This document shows, piece after piece, positions 1-6,667 of a stretch of 8,564 bases of DNA (position 1 is its first letter; every line of letters starts with the position of its first letter). This DNA comes from Actinomycetota bacterium. GTDB taxonomy: Bacteria > Actinomycetota > Acidimicrobiia > Acidimicrobiales > Ilumatobacteraceae. The stretch spans positions 1 through 8,564 of the forward strand of contig WLTJ01000054.1 in assembly GCA_009705435.1 (NCBI GenBank), in the 5' to 3' direction. The translations under genes and the position numbers were made by a program. The notes under the pieces are model-generated. The model made no database searches. It was not told the origin of the DNA and worked only from the letters and a program-made list of their open reading frames with translations.

Positions 1-2
1 GA

Positions 3-326
3 TCCACATACCAGGCCTACATTCCGAAACTTTCTGATCCTGCATTACGTGGATCGGCTATTGGTATCGGTGAGCAAGAGGCCCGTCATGCTGCCCTCAT
101 TGGCTCACTGTTGAACCCCGATCGGCTGGTCTCCTCATTTGGCCTGTCCATCGCCGCTCAATATCGCGAGGACACCGATGTTCCAGCACTGGCATATGCC
201 GTGCCGACATCATTTGGAACTCTGTCGCCCGCCCCTGTGATTCTTGGTGCAGCCAACGAATCGGGTACTCGCACGACCGTCAATCTCGAAACACCCAGCC
301 TCAATTCGTTGATCTACGAGGACTGA
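3..326 (+). CDS. Ferritin-like domain protein, C-terminal part (5' truncated)
   Basis: The frame is open from base 3 to the TGA at 324-326, giving 107 residues, and it enters the window without a start, so the N-terminal half is missing. Near the visible start the protein has a helical stretch with Glu-Gln-Glu-Ala-Arg-His. This ExxRH pattern is typical of the last metal-binding helix of ferritin-like four-helix proteins, where Glu and His bind a di-iron site. The remaining 60 or so residues, rich in Pro, Thr and Ser and ending in a short Leu-Ile-Tyr tail, look like the extended C-terminal region of secreted or surface members of this group in actinomycetes. An oxidoreductase or metal storage role is family knowledge; which one applies here cannot be told. 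The first ferritin helices and any signal peptide lie outside the window. It is followed by rnpB in the same direction. Confidence 0.6.
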   Translation, partial: STYQAYIPKLSDPALRGSAIGIGEQEARHAALIGSLLNPDRLVSSFGLSIAAQYREDTDVPALAYAVPTSFGTLSPAPVILGAANESGTRTTVNLETPSLNSLIYED

Positions 327-331
327 GATGG

Positions 332-349
332 CGAGCCTGATTTGGCTCG
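332..349 (+). other. Small GC-rich hairpin between the ferritin-like gene and rnpB
   Basis: CGAGCC at 332-337 and GGCTCG at 344-349 form a perfect 6-bp stem with a 6-base loop, six bases after the ferritin-like stop codon. No T-run follows, so it is at best a weak or factor-dependent terminator or a 3'-end stabilising stem. Confidence 0.3.
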
Positions 350-355
350 TACACT
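350..355 (+). promoter_or_regulatory. Candidate -10 box of the rnpB promoter
   Basis: TACACT fits the actinobacterial TANNNT -10 pattern and ends seven bases before base 363, where the P1 helix of RNase P RNA begins. The 5' end predicted from RNA structure and the one predicted from the promoter therefore agree. No convincing -35 hexamer is seen 16-18 bases upstream, which is common in actinomycetes. Confidence 0.45.
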
Positions 356-362
356 GCACCCC

Positions 363-726
<364 letters not shown>

Positions 727-736
727 ACCTCAAATT

Positions 737-1039
737 TTATTGATCACCCTCGCGAGCAAGGGCTGCTGCTCTCACGCGACCAAGTTCTTCGAGTTGCATT
801 TCCTCCCTGATGTTCAGCAACTTGGCGTAGAACATCAGTCCCCGCGCCGTACCAGTGACGCGAACTGGGACGCGATCTCCAAGATCACTGGCAAACCCCT
901 GAGGGATCTCCACCTTGTAGACCCCCGCATCAAAAAGATCAATCTCATCGGCTGCCAAAGCAGCGGCTTCGTATCCCCCGCCACCAAAGACTTCAGCATC
1001 AACAAAAAAGGTAAACATAGTGACCGTTTCGTTACTCAC
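737..1039 (-). CDS. Small protein of unknown function, 100 aa
   Basis: I do not recognise a family. The protein is acidic and soluble with no signal peptide or membrane span. Residues 8-20 are hydrophobic (FTFFVDAEVFGGGG) and are followed by a helical Ala-rich stretch. Residues 40-77 look like a run of beta strands with a Gly-Asp turn (VYKVEIP, GDRVPVRVTG, LMFYAKLLNI), reminiscent of a small beta-barrel or OB-like fold. The end (78-96) is a charged helix. The chosen GTG start has AGGTGG 12 bases upstream (1052-1057), which is a rather long spacing; an ATG at residue 8 (1016-1018) is an alternative. The gene ends 10 bases from the rnpB 3' end, convergent with it, and is divergent from the P450 across 95 bp. 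A plus-strand frame covering the same bases has a much less protein-like composition, so the minus strand is preferred. Confidence 0.6.
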   Translation of the reverse strand: MSNETVTMFTFFVDAEVFGGGGYEAAALAADEIDLFDAGVYKVEIPQGFASDLGDRVPVRVTGTARGLMFYAKLLNIREEMQLEELGRVRAAALAREGDQ

Positions 1040-1120
1040 AATTGCATCTTGCCACCTGCGGATTTCATTGTCTCGCTCAACTCACGAATTGCCGAACAGG
1101 CGATTGGGGTTCTTGACGAC

Positions 1121-1126
1121 TACGGT
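1121..1126 (+). promoter_or_regulatory. Candidate -10 box for leaderless P450 transcript
   Basis: TACGGT fits TANNNT and ends eight bases before the P450 ATG. No Shine-Dalgarno sequence lies between them. This is the arrangement expected of a leaderless mRNA in actinomycetes. No clear -35 box is visible, so the call rests on one short motif. Confidence 0.3.
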
Positions 1127-1134
1127 TACTAGAT

Positions 1135-2409
1135 ATGAGCAAGATCACAGCCGAATCCCTCCCCAAAGTCAGCCTCGCTGACATCGACCTTTCATCGCCC
1201 GAGTTCTGGCTCAAAGACCGCCTCTTTCGCGAAGGTGCTTTCAAAACCCTGCGCGACGAATCCCCCTTTGCTTTTTTCAAAGAACTCGTTATTGAAGGTT
1301 CCCCCTTCCCTACTGGACCTGGGTATCGAGCCATCACGCGGCACGACGACATCTGGCACATCAGCCGTAACCCACAGCTTTTCTGCAGCGGTAAGGGCTC
1401 CAATATCGGCGATCTACCGATGGAGATGAACGAATTCTTCGGCTCCATGATCAACATGGATGACCCCAAACACTTCCGTTTACGCAGCATCGTCTCACGT
1501 GGATTCGCTCCTAAAGAAGTTGCCCGTATTGAAGACCAAGTGCGCTCACGCGCCGAGCGACTCGTCACCGAACTCATCGATCGCTTTCCCAATGGCGAAT
1601 GCGATTTCGTTGAAGAGGTAGCGGCGGCCTTACCACTCGGGATTATCTGCGACATGATGGGCATCCCAGAAGAAGATCACAAGCAAATATTTCATTGGAC
1701 CAATGTCATCTTGGGTGTCGGGGATCCTGAATTCGGCTCATCGCTTGAAGACCTGATGAAGGTCGCCATCGAAATGTTCACCTACGCTCAAGCCCTTGGT
1801 GAAAGTCGTATCGCTCATCCACAAGATGACGTGACTTCAGCAATGATGAATGCCATCGTTGATGGTGAGCGACTCACCGCACAAGAGTTCGGTTCTTTCT
1901 TCATTTTGTTAGTCGTCGCTGGCAACGAAACGACACGTAATGCGATCAGTCACGGCATGAAATTGCTCACTGACCACCCGGCGCAGAAAGATCTGTGGTT
2001 CAACGATTTTGATGCGAACACTAAATCTGCTGTTGAAGAAATCGTGCGTTACGCAACGCCAGTGATCCACTTCCGTCGCACAGTTACCGAAGACACCGAG
2101 TTGTCAGGACAAAAACTTCTTGCCGGCGAAAAAGTCGTGATGTGGTACTGCTCAGGCAACCGCGACGAGCGCTCTTTCAACGACCCTTTTGCCTTCGACA
2201 TCACCCGTTCGTCAAGCACGGCCCAGGTTGGCTTTGGTGCAGGTGGCCCACATTTCTGCCTCGGTGCAAATCTGGCCCGCCGCGAGATCTCCGTGATGTT
2301 TGATGAGATTCGTCGACGCCTACCAAAGATGCGGATCACTGGTGAACCAGCCCTGCTGCAGAGTTCATTCATCAACGGCATCAAACGCATGCCTTGCGCC
2401 TGGCACTAA
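1135..2409 (+). CDS. Cytochrome P450, CYP124-like
   Basis: This is a soluble class I P450 of 424 aa, expected to hydroxylate a lipid substrate using electrons from a ferredoxin and its reductase, neither of which is in this window. All P450 landmarks are present: the C-helix region MDDPKHFRLR (108-117) with His113 and Arg115 for the haem propionates, the I-helix oxygen-binding AGNETTRN (262-269), the K-helix ExxR pair Glu302/Arg305 with following H-F-R-R (312-315), and the haem loop FGAGGPHFCLG (367-377) with Cys375 as thiolate ligand. The haem loop followed by ANLARREI, and the ending SSFINGIKRMPCAW, resemble mycobacterial CYP124 (omega-hydroxylase of methyl-branched lipids and sterol side chains) more than CYP125 or CYP142. 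That is recalled similarity, not an alignment. The length matches CYP124 (about 428). The stop overlaps the thymidine kinase stop on the other strand. The start has no SD, and the next upstream stop (TAG 1130-1132, another frame) does not constrain it. Confidence 0.9.
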   Translation: MSKITAESLPKVSLADIDLSSPEFWLKDRLFREGAFKTLRDESPFAFFKELVIEGSPFPTGPGYRAITRHDDIWHISRNPQLFCSGKGSNIGDLPMEMNEFFGSMINMDDPKHFRLRSIVSRGFAPKEVARIEDQVRSRAERLVTELIDRFPNGECDFVEEVAAALPLGIICDMMGIPEEDHKQIFHWTNVILGVGDPEFGSSLEDLMKVAIEMFTYAQALGESRIAHPQDDVTSAMMNAIVDGERLTAQEFGSFFILLVVAGNETTRNAISHGMKLLTDHPAQKDLWFNDFDANTKSAVEEIVRYATPVIHFRRTVTEDTELSGQKLLAGEKVVMWYCSGNRDERSFNDPFAFDITRSSSTAQVGFGAGGPHFCLGANLARREISVMFDEIRRRLPKMRITGEPALLQSSFINGIKRMPCAWH

Positions 2410-3017
2410 GAAGTTTTTTCTTGACCCATATCGCCACGCACATAATGGCGGCGACAGAGAAGTTCATAGCGAACGACATCGCCGAACAATGGTACGGCGA
2501 CATCATTAGTGTCACCCACAACGACGGTTTCACCTTCATAGACAACAACACCGTTGATCACACGGGCGTTGTGTGTAGCTCGTGAACCACACCAGCAACG
2601 CGCTTCAACCTGCATTTCAACTCGTTCATCTGCAACTTCAAGCATGCGCTTTGTGCCCTCAAACAATAAGCCTTTAAAGTCAGTGATCAGACCAAATGCG
2701 TAGACATCTACTCCGAGATCATCAACGATGCGCGCTAATTGATCGCATTGTTCAAGCGTATAAAACTGCACTTCATCACAGACAATGAAATCGAGCGGCA
2801 TTCTTGTTTCAGCAAGAGCGAACAAATCAATGGATTGCGAAACCTCAACAGCTGGTGCCGAGACTCCAAGGCGACTCGTGACCTGAGTTCCATCACGGTC
2901 AAGTTTGGTCAGTAGCAGACCTCTGCGATCCCTCACTGCCAAATTGAAATGAATCTGCAAAGCAAGCGTACTTTTGCCAGAACCCATCGTGCCGAAACTG
3001 AAACGTAAAGTAGCCAT
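2406..3017 (-). CDS. tdk: Thymidine kinase, type II
   Basis: It phosphorylates thymidine to dTMP with ATP in the cytoplasmic pyrimidine salvage pathway. The 203-aa protein starts with the P-loop GTMGSGKST (9-17). Asp81-Glu82 in CDEVQF is the Walker B and catalytic base segment, and YAFGLITDFKG (106-116) is the conserved nucleoside-site segment. The zinc-binding lid has Cys141 and Cys143 in CWCG and Cys188 and His191 in CRRH. The CWCG/CRRH form, instead of two CxxC pairs, is as I recall normal for actinobacterial enzymes. The thymidine loop VVVYEGETVVVGD (157-169) is intact. The ATG is 38 bases after the upstream phosphatase-fold gene on the same strand, so the two are probably cotranscribed; the SD is weak (AGG close to the ATG). 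The stop codon overlaps the end of the convergent P450 gene by four bases, leaving no room for a separate terminator. Confidence 0.95.
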   Translation of the reverse strand: MATLRFSFGTMGSGKSTLALQIHFNLAVRDRRGLLLTKLDRDGTQVTSRLGVSAPAVEVSQSIDLFALAETRMPLDFIVCDEVQFYTLEQCDQLARIVDDLGVDVYAFGLITDFKGLLFEGTKRMLEVADERVEMQVEARCWCGSRATHNARVINGVVVYEGETVVVGDTNDVAVPLFGDVVRYELLCRRHYVRGDMGQEKTS

Positions 3018-3055
3018 GACCTGACCGAACTTACTCGCTCAGAGGGACTGACGAA

Positions 3056-3862
3056 CTAAGAGGAGGGAGTCGCCCCCGAAAGAATTTCTGGGACTCGAAC
3101 ATCGGCCACGACGGCATAGTGATCGCTACCCTGAACCCCATCAATCGGGTTGACCCCCGCAAGCCAAATCTTGGACGGATGTCCAGCGGGCTTGGGTCTC
3201 GGCCAACTCACGAATAGATAATCAAGGCGGCGATTTGGCCAATTGGCATCCGCTAGATACGGATTAGCGCTACTCCACGTATGACCACTGTCCTCGCCGC
3301 GTAATTCCCACATATCTGCAAACACTAAATTCGGGTGTCTCACAGATGTACGACCGGTCAAACGTCGGATCTCGTCGCTATCGGGCACTGCATTGAAGTC
3401 ACCACCAAGCAGAACCGGCAAATCTATTTTCGGATCTCCGCGCAAACTCAAAGCAAGATCGGCGATTGCATCAACCTGCAACATTCGCACAGCTGATTCA
3501 TCAAAACGATGATCGAGATGGGTGCAGATCACTGGCCAAGGTCCCCACGGAGAATCAAGAACCGCAAATAATGCTCGACGGTGTGCAGGGTCTCCCTTGG
3601 CATTGGGTAACGCAATTTGACCATGCCGAATAATCGGCCAACGCGACAAAATGGCATTACCCATGTGCCATTCACTTTGAGTGACGACAACCTGGTAATT
3701 CAGTGTGGCGGCAAAACCTTGCGCCTGTTGCTCCGTGGTGTGTACCTCTTGCAAGAAGACCACGTCAGGATTCTCTTCGCGCAGAACCTCTTCAATGACG
3801 CTCTGACGTTCCTCCCATGGACCGAAGTGCCACCAAAGATTCCAAGTCAGAACTCTGATCAA
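3056..3862 (-). CDS. Endonuclease/exonuclease/phosphatase-fold metal-dependent hydrolase
   Basis: A 268-aa member of the EEP superfamily (DNase I, ExoIII/APE1, inositol phosphatase and sphingomyelinase relatives) that cleaves phosphodiester or phosphate-ester bonds with a divalent metal. The active-site set is complete, counting from the proposed start: Asn8 in TWNLW, Glu39 in FLQEV, the THLDH segment (114-118), Asp155 and Asn157 in GGDFN, Asp214 in RRLDY, and the closing Ser-Asp247-His248. I chose TTG at 3862-3860. The fold begins directly there with IRVLTWNLW, and the TTG overlaps the TGA stop of the upstream small membrane gene (TTGA), a classic translational coupling. A GTG at 3925 would add 21 residues (starting with MHAVDC) lying inside that upstream gene. 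No signal peptide or membrane span is seen with the TTG start. Substrate cannot be told: DNA, RNA, nucleotide or phospholipid headgroup are all possible. Confidence 0.85.
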   Translation of the reverse strand: MIRVLTWNLWWHFGPWEERQSVIEEVLREENPDVVFLQEVHTTEQQAQGFAATLNYQVVVTQSEWHMGNAILSRWPIIRHGQIALPNAKGDPAHRRALFAVLDSPWGPWPVICTHLDHRFDESAVRMLQVDAIADLALSLRGDPKIDLPVLLGGDFNAVPDSDEIRRLTGRTSVRHPNLVFADMWELRGEDSGHTWSSANPYLADANWPNRRLDYLFVSWPRPKPAGHPSKIWLAGVNPIDGVQGSDHYAVVADVRVPEILSGATPSS

Positions 3863-3996
3863 GGCGTGGTCAGTATCGCCAGCACGATGACGCCGTAGGC
3901 GGCAAAGGCAATCGACAGCATGCACGGGGCGAAACGAAAGTTTCGTGGGGGCTTCACTTCGCTGGTCTCAAGATTCTCAAAAAAATGTTGGCTCAT
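3859..3996 (-). CDS. 45-aa single-span membrane protein overlapping the EEP hydrolase gene
   Basis: A short gene reads from ATG at 3996-3994 to TGA at 3861-3859. Residues 1-23 are polar with Lys15, Arg18 and Arg21. Residues 24-43 are one continuous hydrophobic stretch (APCMLSIAFAAYGVIVLAIL), long enough for a single transmembrane helix, and the protein ends two residues after Thr-Thr. The positive charges before the helix predict an N-in, C-out topology. Its TGA shares bases with the TTG start of the phosphatase-fold gene, and this exact overlap plus the membrane-like composition are the evidence that it is real. GTG directly before the ATG (3999-3997) is an alternative start. No strong SD is seen. 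It may anchor or partner the downstream hydrolase at the membrane, which is inference only. I do not recognise a family. Confidence 0.55.
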   Translation of the reverse strand: MSQHFFENLETSEVKPPRNFRFAPCMLSIAFAAYGVIVLAILTTP

Positions 3997-4099
3997 CACG
4001 ATGAGAGTTATCGGTCCATCCCCGTCGGGTCTTGAGACATTTCCGAGAATACCCCCTCACGCTGGGTGAATGCACACTTCGCCCGACTTGCGTCGTTAT

Positions 4100-4105
4100 T
4101 ACTAT
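4100..4105 (+). promoter_or_regulatory. Candidate -10 box for the VWA gene
   Basis: TACTAT fits TANNNT in an AT-rich patch within the 146-bp divergent gap and would give a leader of about 30 bases containing the purine-rich ribosome site. No good -35 hexamer is seen at the right distance. Confidence 0.25.
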
Positions 4106-4125
4106 TAGAGATTTTTACCCCCAAC

Positions 4126-4135
4126 AGAAAGAAGA
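4126..4135 (+). promoter_or_regulatory. Purine-rich ribosome binding site of the VWA gene
   Basis: AGAAAGAAGA is followed by A-rich sequence and the ATG at 4143. This favours the 4143 start over the TTG at 4032, whose extra 37 residues would lie across the promoter region and match nothing in the fold. Confidence 0.4.
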
Positions 4136-4142
4136 AAAAATC

Positions 4143-5414
4143 ATGAAACCACAAGTCCGCCTCGATCAATCAATCATCCTCGTGCGACACGACGAGATCG
4201 TCAACATGATGCTCGAACTCACCGCACCACCTTCCCCTGCGACTGAGCGAGCCCCCCTGGATATCGCCTTGGTCGTTGACCGTTCAGGTTCAATGCAAGG
4301 AGAACCCCTTGATTCCGTGCGTCGCGCAGTTCTCGAACTGATTCGCGTCGCTGGCCCCAATGACCGCATTGCGGTGATCAGTTTTGATACAGACATCGAT
4401 GTTGTGCTGCCCCTCGCGCACCACAACCTGCCTGCGGTTCGCGATCGCATTCTGAATATTCACAGCGGTGGCTCAACGAATTTATCGGGTGGCTGGCTGA
4501 AGGGATTTGAAATTCTGAACTCGGCCACACCAAACACCGGGTCCCTACCAGCAATTAAACGAATCATCGTCCTCACTGACGGACATGCCAACTCCGGCGT
4601 GACTGATAGCGACGAATTGTGCACCATGGTCCGCGGAGCTACATCTCATAGTGTCTCCACTTCAATGATCGGCTTTGCCGACGGATACGACGAAAAATTG
4701 TTGGCCGCCATGGCAGATGCTGGACGTGGCAACGATTATTGGTGCGCCGGACCCGATCAGGCACTCAATGTTTTCAATGCTGAGTTTGATGGGCTGGCGT
4801 CGGTCGTTGCGCAAAATATCTCTTTGGAGATTCAACCCACTGAGGCCACCGCCGCCTGTGAAGTTCTCAACGAGTTCGATGGCGTTGACGTCCCCGGAGC
4901 TCCAGGGGCTCGTCAGATCATGATCGGCGATGCCTTTAGCGATGAGGTGCGACGTGTTGTCGTACGTTTCACATTGCGTCCCCGACTGGGAGTCGGCACA
5001 TTTACAGTCGCCAACTTGGTTCTACGTTGGGCCTCAACCATTGGATCAGTTGAACTCCATGAATTGACGATCCCAATCGACCTCGAGTCCACGGAAAATG
5101 CCAGCGACCTCCGCGAGATGGACATTGAGGTCACCAAGCAGGTCCTTTTATTGCAGGTTGCCGAATTGCGCAAAGCAGCCATCAAGCAAGCCCGGGAAGG
5201 TCATATTGACAAAGCCCGTATTCTTCTCAACCAGGTAGTGGCCATCTTGGTTGCCACTGGTGCTGATCAGCGGGAAATTGACGAGATCAATGAACTCACT
5301 CAACGCCTTGAGCATTTCGGTGAACGCGATATGAAGATGCTGCATTCGATGTCTCGTAGCTCCATTAAGGGTCGCAACAAGCGCTTTGATCCGAACGACC
5401 CGTTCAAGGCCTGA
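4143..5414 (+). CDS. Cytoplasmic von Willebrand factor type A domain protein
   Basis: A 423-aa protein whose VWA domain (about residues 38-220) has a complete metal-ion-dependent adhesion site: Asp46-x-Ser48-x-Ser50 in DRSGSM, Thr112 in GGSTNL and Asp146 in LTDGHAN. Such domains bind protein partners through a metal ion. Residues 1-30 form a strand-rich lead-in, and 225-315 form a second beta-rich domain, as in the YfbK and calcium-activated-chloride-channel-like VWA family. Residues 325-400 are predicted helical with an A-x-x-x-A-R-E-G-H-I-D-K-A-R TPR-like repeat. There is no signal peptide, membrane span or Cys-rich segment, so it should act in the cytoplasm. No MoxR-type AAA+ ATPase, the usual partner of many bacterial VWA proteins, lies nearby. 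It is divergent from the membrane protein/hydrolase operon, and the dehydrogenase gene follows after 52 bp. The partner and process are unknown. Confidence 0.85.
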   Translation: MKPQVRLDQSIILVRHDEIVNMMLELTAPPSPATERAPLDIALVVDRSGSMQGEPLDSVRRAVLELIRVAGPNDRIAVISFDTDIDVVLPLAHHNLPAVRDRILNIHSGGSTNLSGGWLKGFEILNSATPNTGSLPAIKRIIVLTDGHANSGVTDSDELCTMVRGATSHSVSTSMIGFADGYDEKLLAAMADAGRGNDYWCAGPDQALNVFNAEFDGLASVVAQNISLEIQPTEATAACEVLNEFDGVDVPGAPGARQIMIGDAFSDEVRRVVVRFTLRPRLGVGTFTVANLVLRWASTIGSVELHELTIPIDLESTENASDLREMDIEVTKQVLLLQVAELRKAAIKQAREGHIDKARILLNQVVAILVATGADQREIDEINELTQRLEHFGERDMKMLHSMSRSSIKGRNKRFDPNDPFKA

Positions 5415-5456
5415 GCCTGCCGACTAAGTTCTAGAGTCAACTACTCATTTAAAAAT

Positions 5457-5462
5457 GGAGAG
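5457..5462 (+). promoter_or_regulatory. Shine-Dalgarno site that fixes the SDR start
   Basis: GGAGAG lies four bases before the ATG at 5467. It overlaps an in-frame ATG at 5455, which itself has no ribosome site, so the later ATG is the likely start. Confidence 0.65.
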
Positions 5463-5466
5463 ACTC

Positions 5467-6447
5467 ATGAGCGAACGTTTTGAAAATGGATTCACCGGTC
5501 GAGTTGCCGTCGTCACTGGCGGCGGCACCGGCATGGGTCGTGAGTTGGTTCGTCAACTCACGGCCGACGGATGTGATGTGGCGACCTGCGATGTCATGGA
5601 GGACACCCTCGCGGAGACCGCAGCCATGTGTGCATCTGACGGAAACTCGGGACAAATACTGACCTTCATTGCCGATGTCTCGATTGAGACGCAGGTTCTC
5701 GCATTTCGTGATGCCGTGGCGGCATGGCGGCCACATGTCAACTTGTTATTCAACAACGCTGGCATCGGCGGTGGCGGCAGCATTATTGAAGAGGATCGTC
5801 ACGACTGGGAAAAAACCTTTGGTGTGTGCTGGTACGGCGTGTACTACAACACCCGCGCCTTCTTACAAATGTTGCTCGATGCCCCGATCGGTCATGTGAT
5901 TAATACGAGTTCGGTCAATGGTTTTTGGGCGTCGCTCGGACCGAACGTTCCTCACACGGCTTACAGCGCCGCCAAGTTCGCGGTCAAGGGTTTTACTGAA
6001 GCACTGATCACTGACTTCCGTATGAATGCGCCGACGCTGCGCGCTTCACTTGTCATGCCTGGCCATATCGGAACCTCAATCGCCATCAACTCACGCAAGC
6101 TGCTGGGAGCCGATCCAAAAGAGATGACTGCAGAGCAAATCGCACAGATGCGCTCTCGTTTCACCAAGGCTGGCATCGATCTCAGTGGCGCCAGTGACGA
6201 AGATCTTCGGGTGGGGATTCAAGCTCAAGGTGAGGCTTTTCGAGACAATGCTCCGATGTCGGGATCTGAAGCGGCAACTGTCATTTTGAACGGAGTTAAG
6301 CAAGGTGAGTGGCGAATCTTGGTGGGCGCTGACGCGGTGATTCTTGACGAAATGGTGCGCTCCTATCCAACTGATGCCTACTTGCCGGATTTCATGGAAC
6401 GGGTGCAGGCCCGTGGCGCACTTGGTGGTATCCCCAACAGTTTGTGA
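5467..6447 (+). CDS. Short-chain dehydrogenase/reductase (classical SDR)
   Basis: A 326-aa NAD(P)-dependent alcohol or ketone oxidoreductase of the classical SDR family. The cofactor site TGGGTGMG (17-24) sits after the first strand, an acidic Asp42 ends the second strand (ATCDV) and suggests NAD over NADP, Asp70-Val71 contacts adenine, and NNAG is at 96-99. The catalytic set is Ser148 (NTSSVNG), Tyr166 and Lys170 in YSAAK, with the usual Asn expected in the helix around 115-130. PGH (198-200) takes the place of the usual PG motif. The protein is about 70 residues longer than a minimal SDR, with an extra helical segment at 205-265 covering the substrate pocket and an extended C-terminus. This type is common in actinobacterial lipid and steroid metabolism gene sets. 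The start is set by GGAGAG. It is separated from the VWA gene by 52 bp, so cotranscription is possible but not required. The substrate is unknown. Confidence 0.9.
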   Translation: MSERFENGFTGRVAVVTGGGTGMGRELVRQLTADGCDVATCDVMEDTLAETAAMCASDGNSGQILTFIADVSIETQVLAFRDAVAAWRPHVNLLFNNAGIGGGGSIIEEDRHDWEKTFGVCWYGVYYNTRAFLQMLLDAPIGHVINTSSVNGFWASLGPNVPHTAYSAAKFAVKGFTEALITDFRMNAPTLRASLVMPGHIGTSIAINSRKLLGADPKEMTAEQIAQMRSRFTKAGIDLSGASDEDLRVGIQAQGEAFRDNAPMSGSEAATVILNGVKQGEWRILVGADAVILDEMVRSYPTDAYLPDFMERVQARGALGGIPNSL

Positions 6448-6466
6448 AATCAACTCGCCGACGGTG

Positions 6467-6664
6467 CTACGAATAAGTCGGGCAACGCCTGGCAGCGTCG
6501 TGAGAATGCTGACTGAAGTGATGACCACATGTCGGACACAACGGATCGGTACGACGAAGACGACGGGCATCACGTTCAGCCTCAATCTCATTCGCTAACT
6601 CGGCCTTTCGCTGACCCTTCTTTTTTCCGTGTCGGTACGACAGGTATGCCCCAAAGAGACCCAT
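6467..6664 (-). CDS. Small Cys/His-cluster protein of unknown function, 65 aa
   Basis: Not recognised. The N-terminus is a short hydrophobic patch (GLFGAYLSY), followed by a strongly basic stretch (RHGKKKGQRK, 11-20), a charged helix (21-39) and a Cys/His cluster: Cys43, Cys46, His48, His49, His53, His55 and Cys61. The order C-x-x-C-G-H-H ... H-x-H ... C suggests a single bound zinc. The ATG follows the stop of the upstream 111-aa gene by only three bases, in the same frame, which argues for one transcript and coupled translation. The stop lies 20 bases from the stop of the convergent dehydrogenase. A nucleic-acid or membrane-edge role is conceivable given the basic patch, but nothing shows it. 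Confidence 0.6.
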   Translation of the reverse strand: MGLFGAYLSYRHGKKKGQRKAELANEIEAERDARRLRRTDPLCPTCGHHFSQHSHDAARRCPTYS

Positions 6665-6667
6665 TGT

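Noticed and set aside
332..349. Intrinsic terminator after the ferritin-like gene
   Set aside because: The stem is only 6 bp and no T-run follows.
740..1132. Plus-strand open frame of 130 codons between rnpB and the P450
   Set aside because: Cys/His/Lys-rich composition with no fold-like pattern, fully antisense to a better minus-strand protein, and no ribosome site.
2444..2597. Unusual CxC instead of CxxC in the thymidine kinase zinc lid
   Set aside because: The CWCG/CRRH form is, as I recall, the ordinary actinobacterial version, so it is not a defect.
3863..3925. N-terminal extension of the EEP hydrolase from GTG
   Set aside because: The 21 residues are Cys/Arg/His-rich, precede the first strand of the fold, and lie inside the membrane-protein frame; TTG 3862 fits fold and overlap better.
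3931..3949. ACGAAA/TTTCGT palindrome inside the 45-aa gene as an operator
   Set aside because: Only 6 bp per arm, in coding sequence, and of a kind expected by chance.
4032..4142. N-terminal extension of the VWA protein from a TTG
   Set aside because: The extra 37 residues cross the likely promoter and have no VWA similarity; ATG 4143 has a purine-rich ribosome site.
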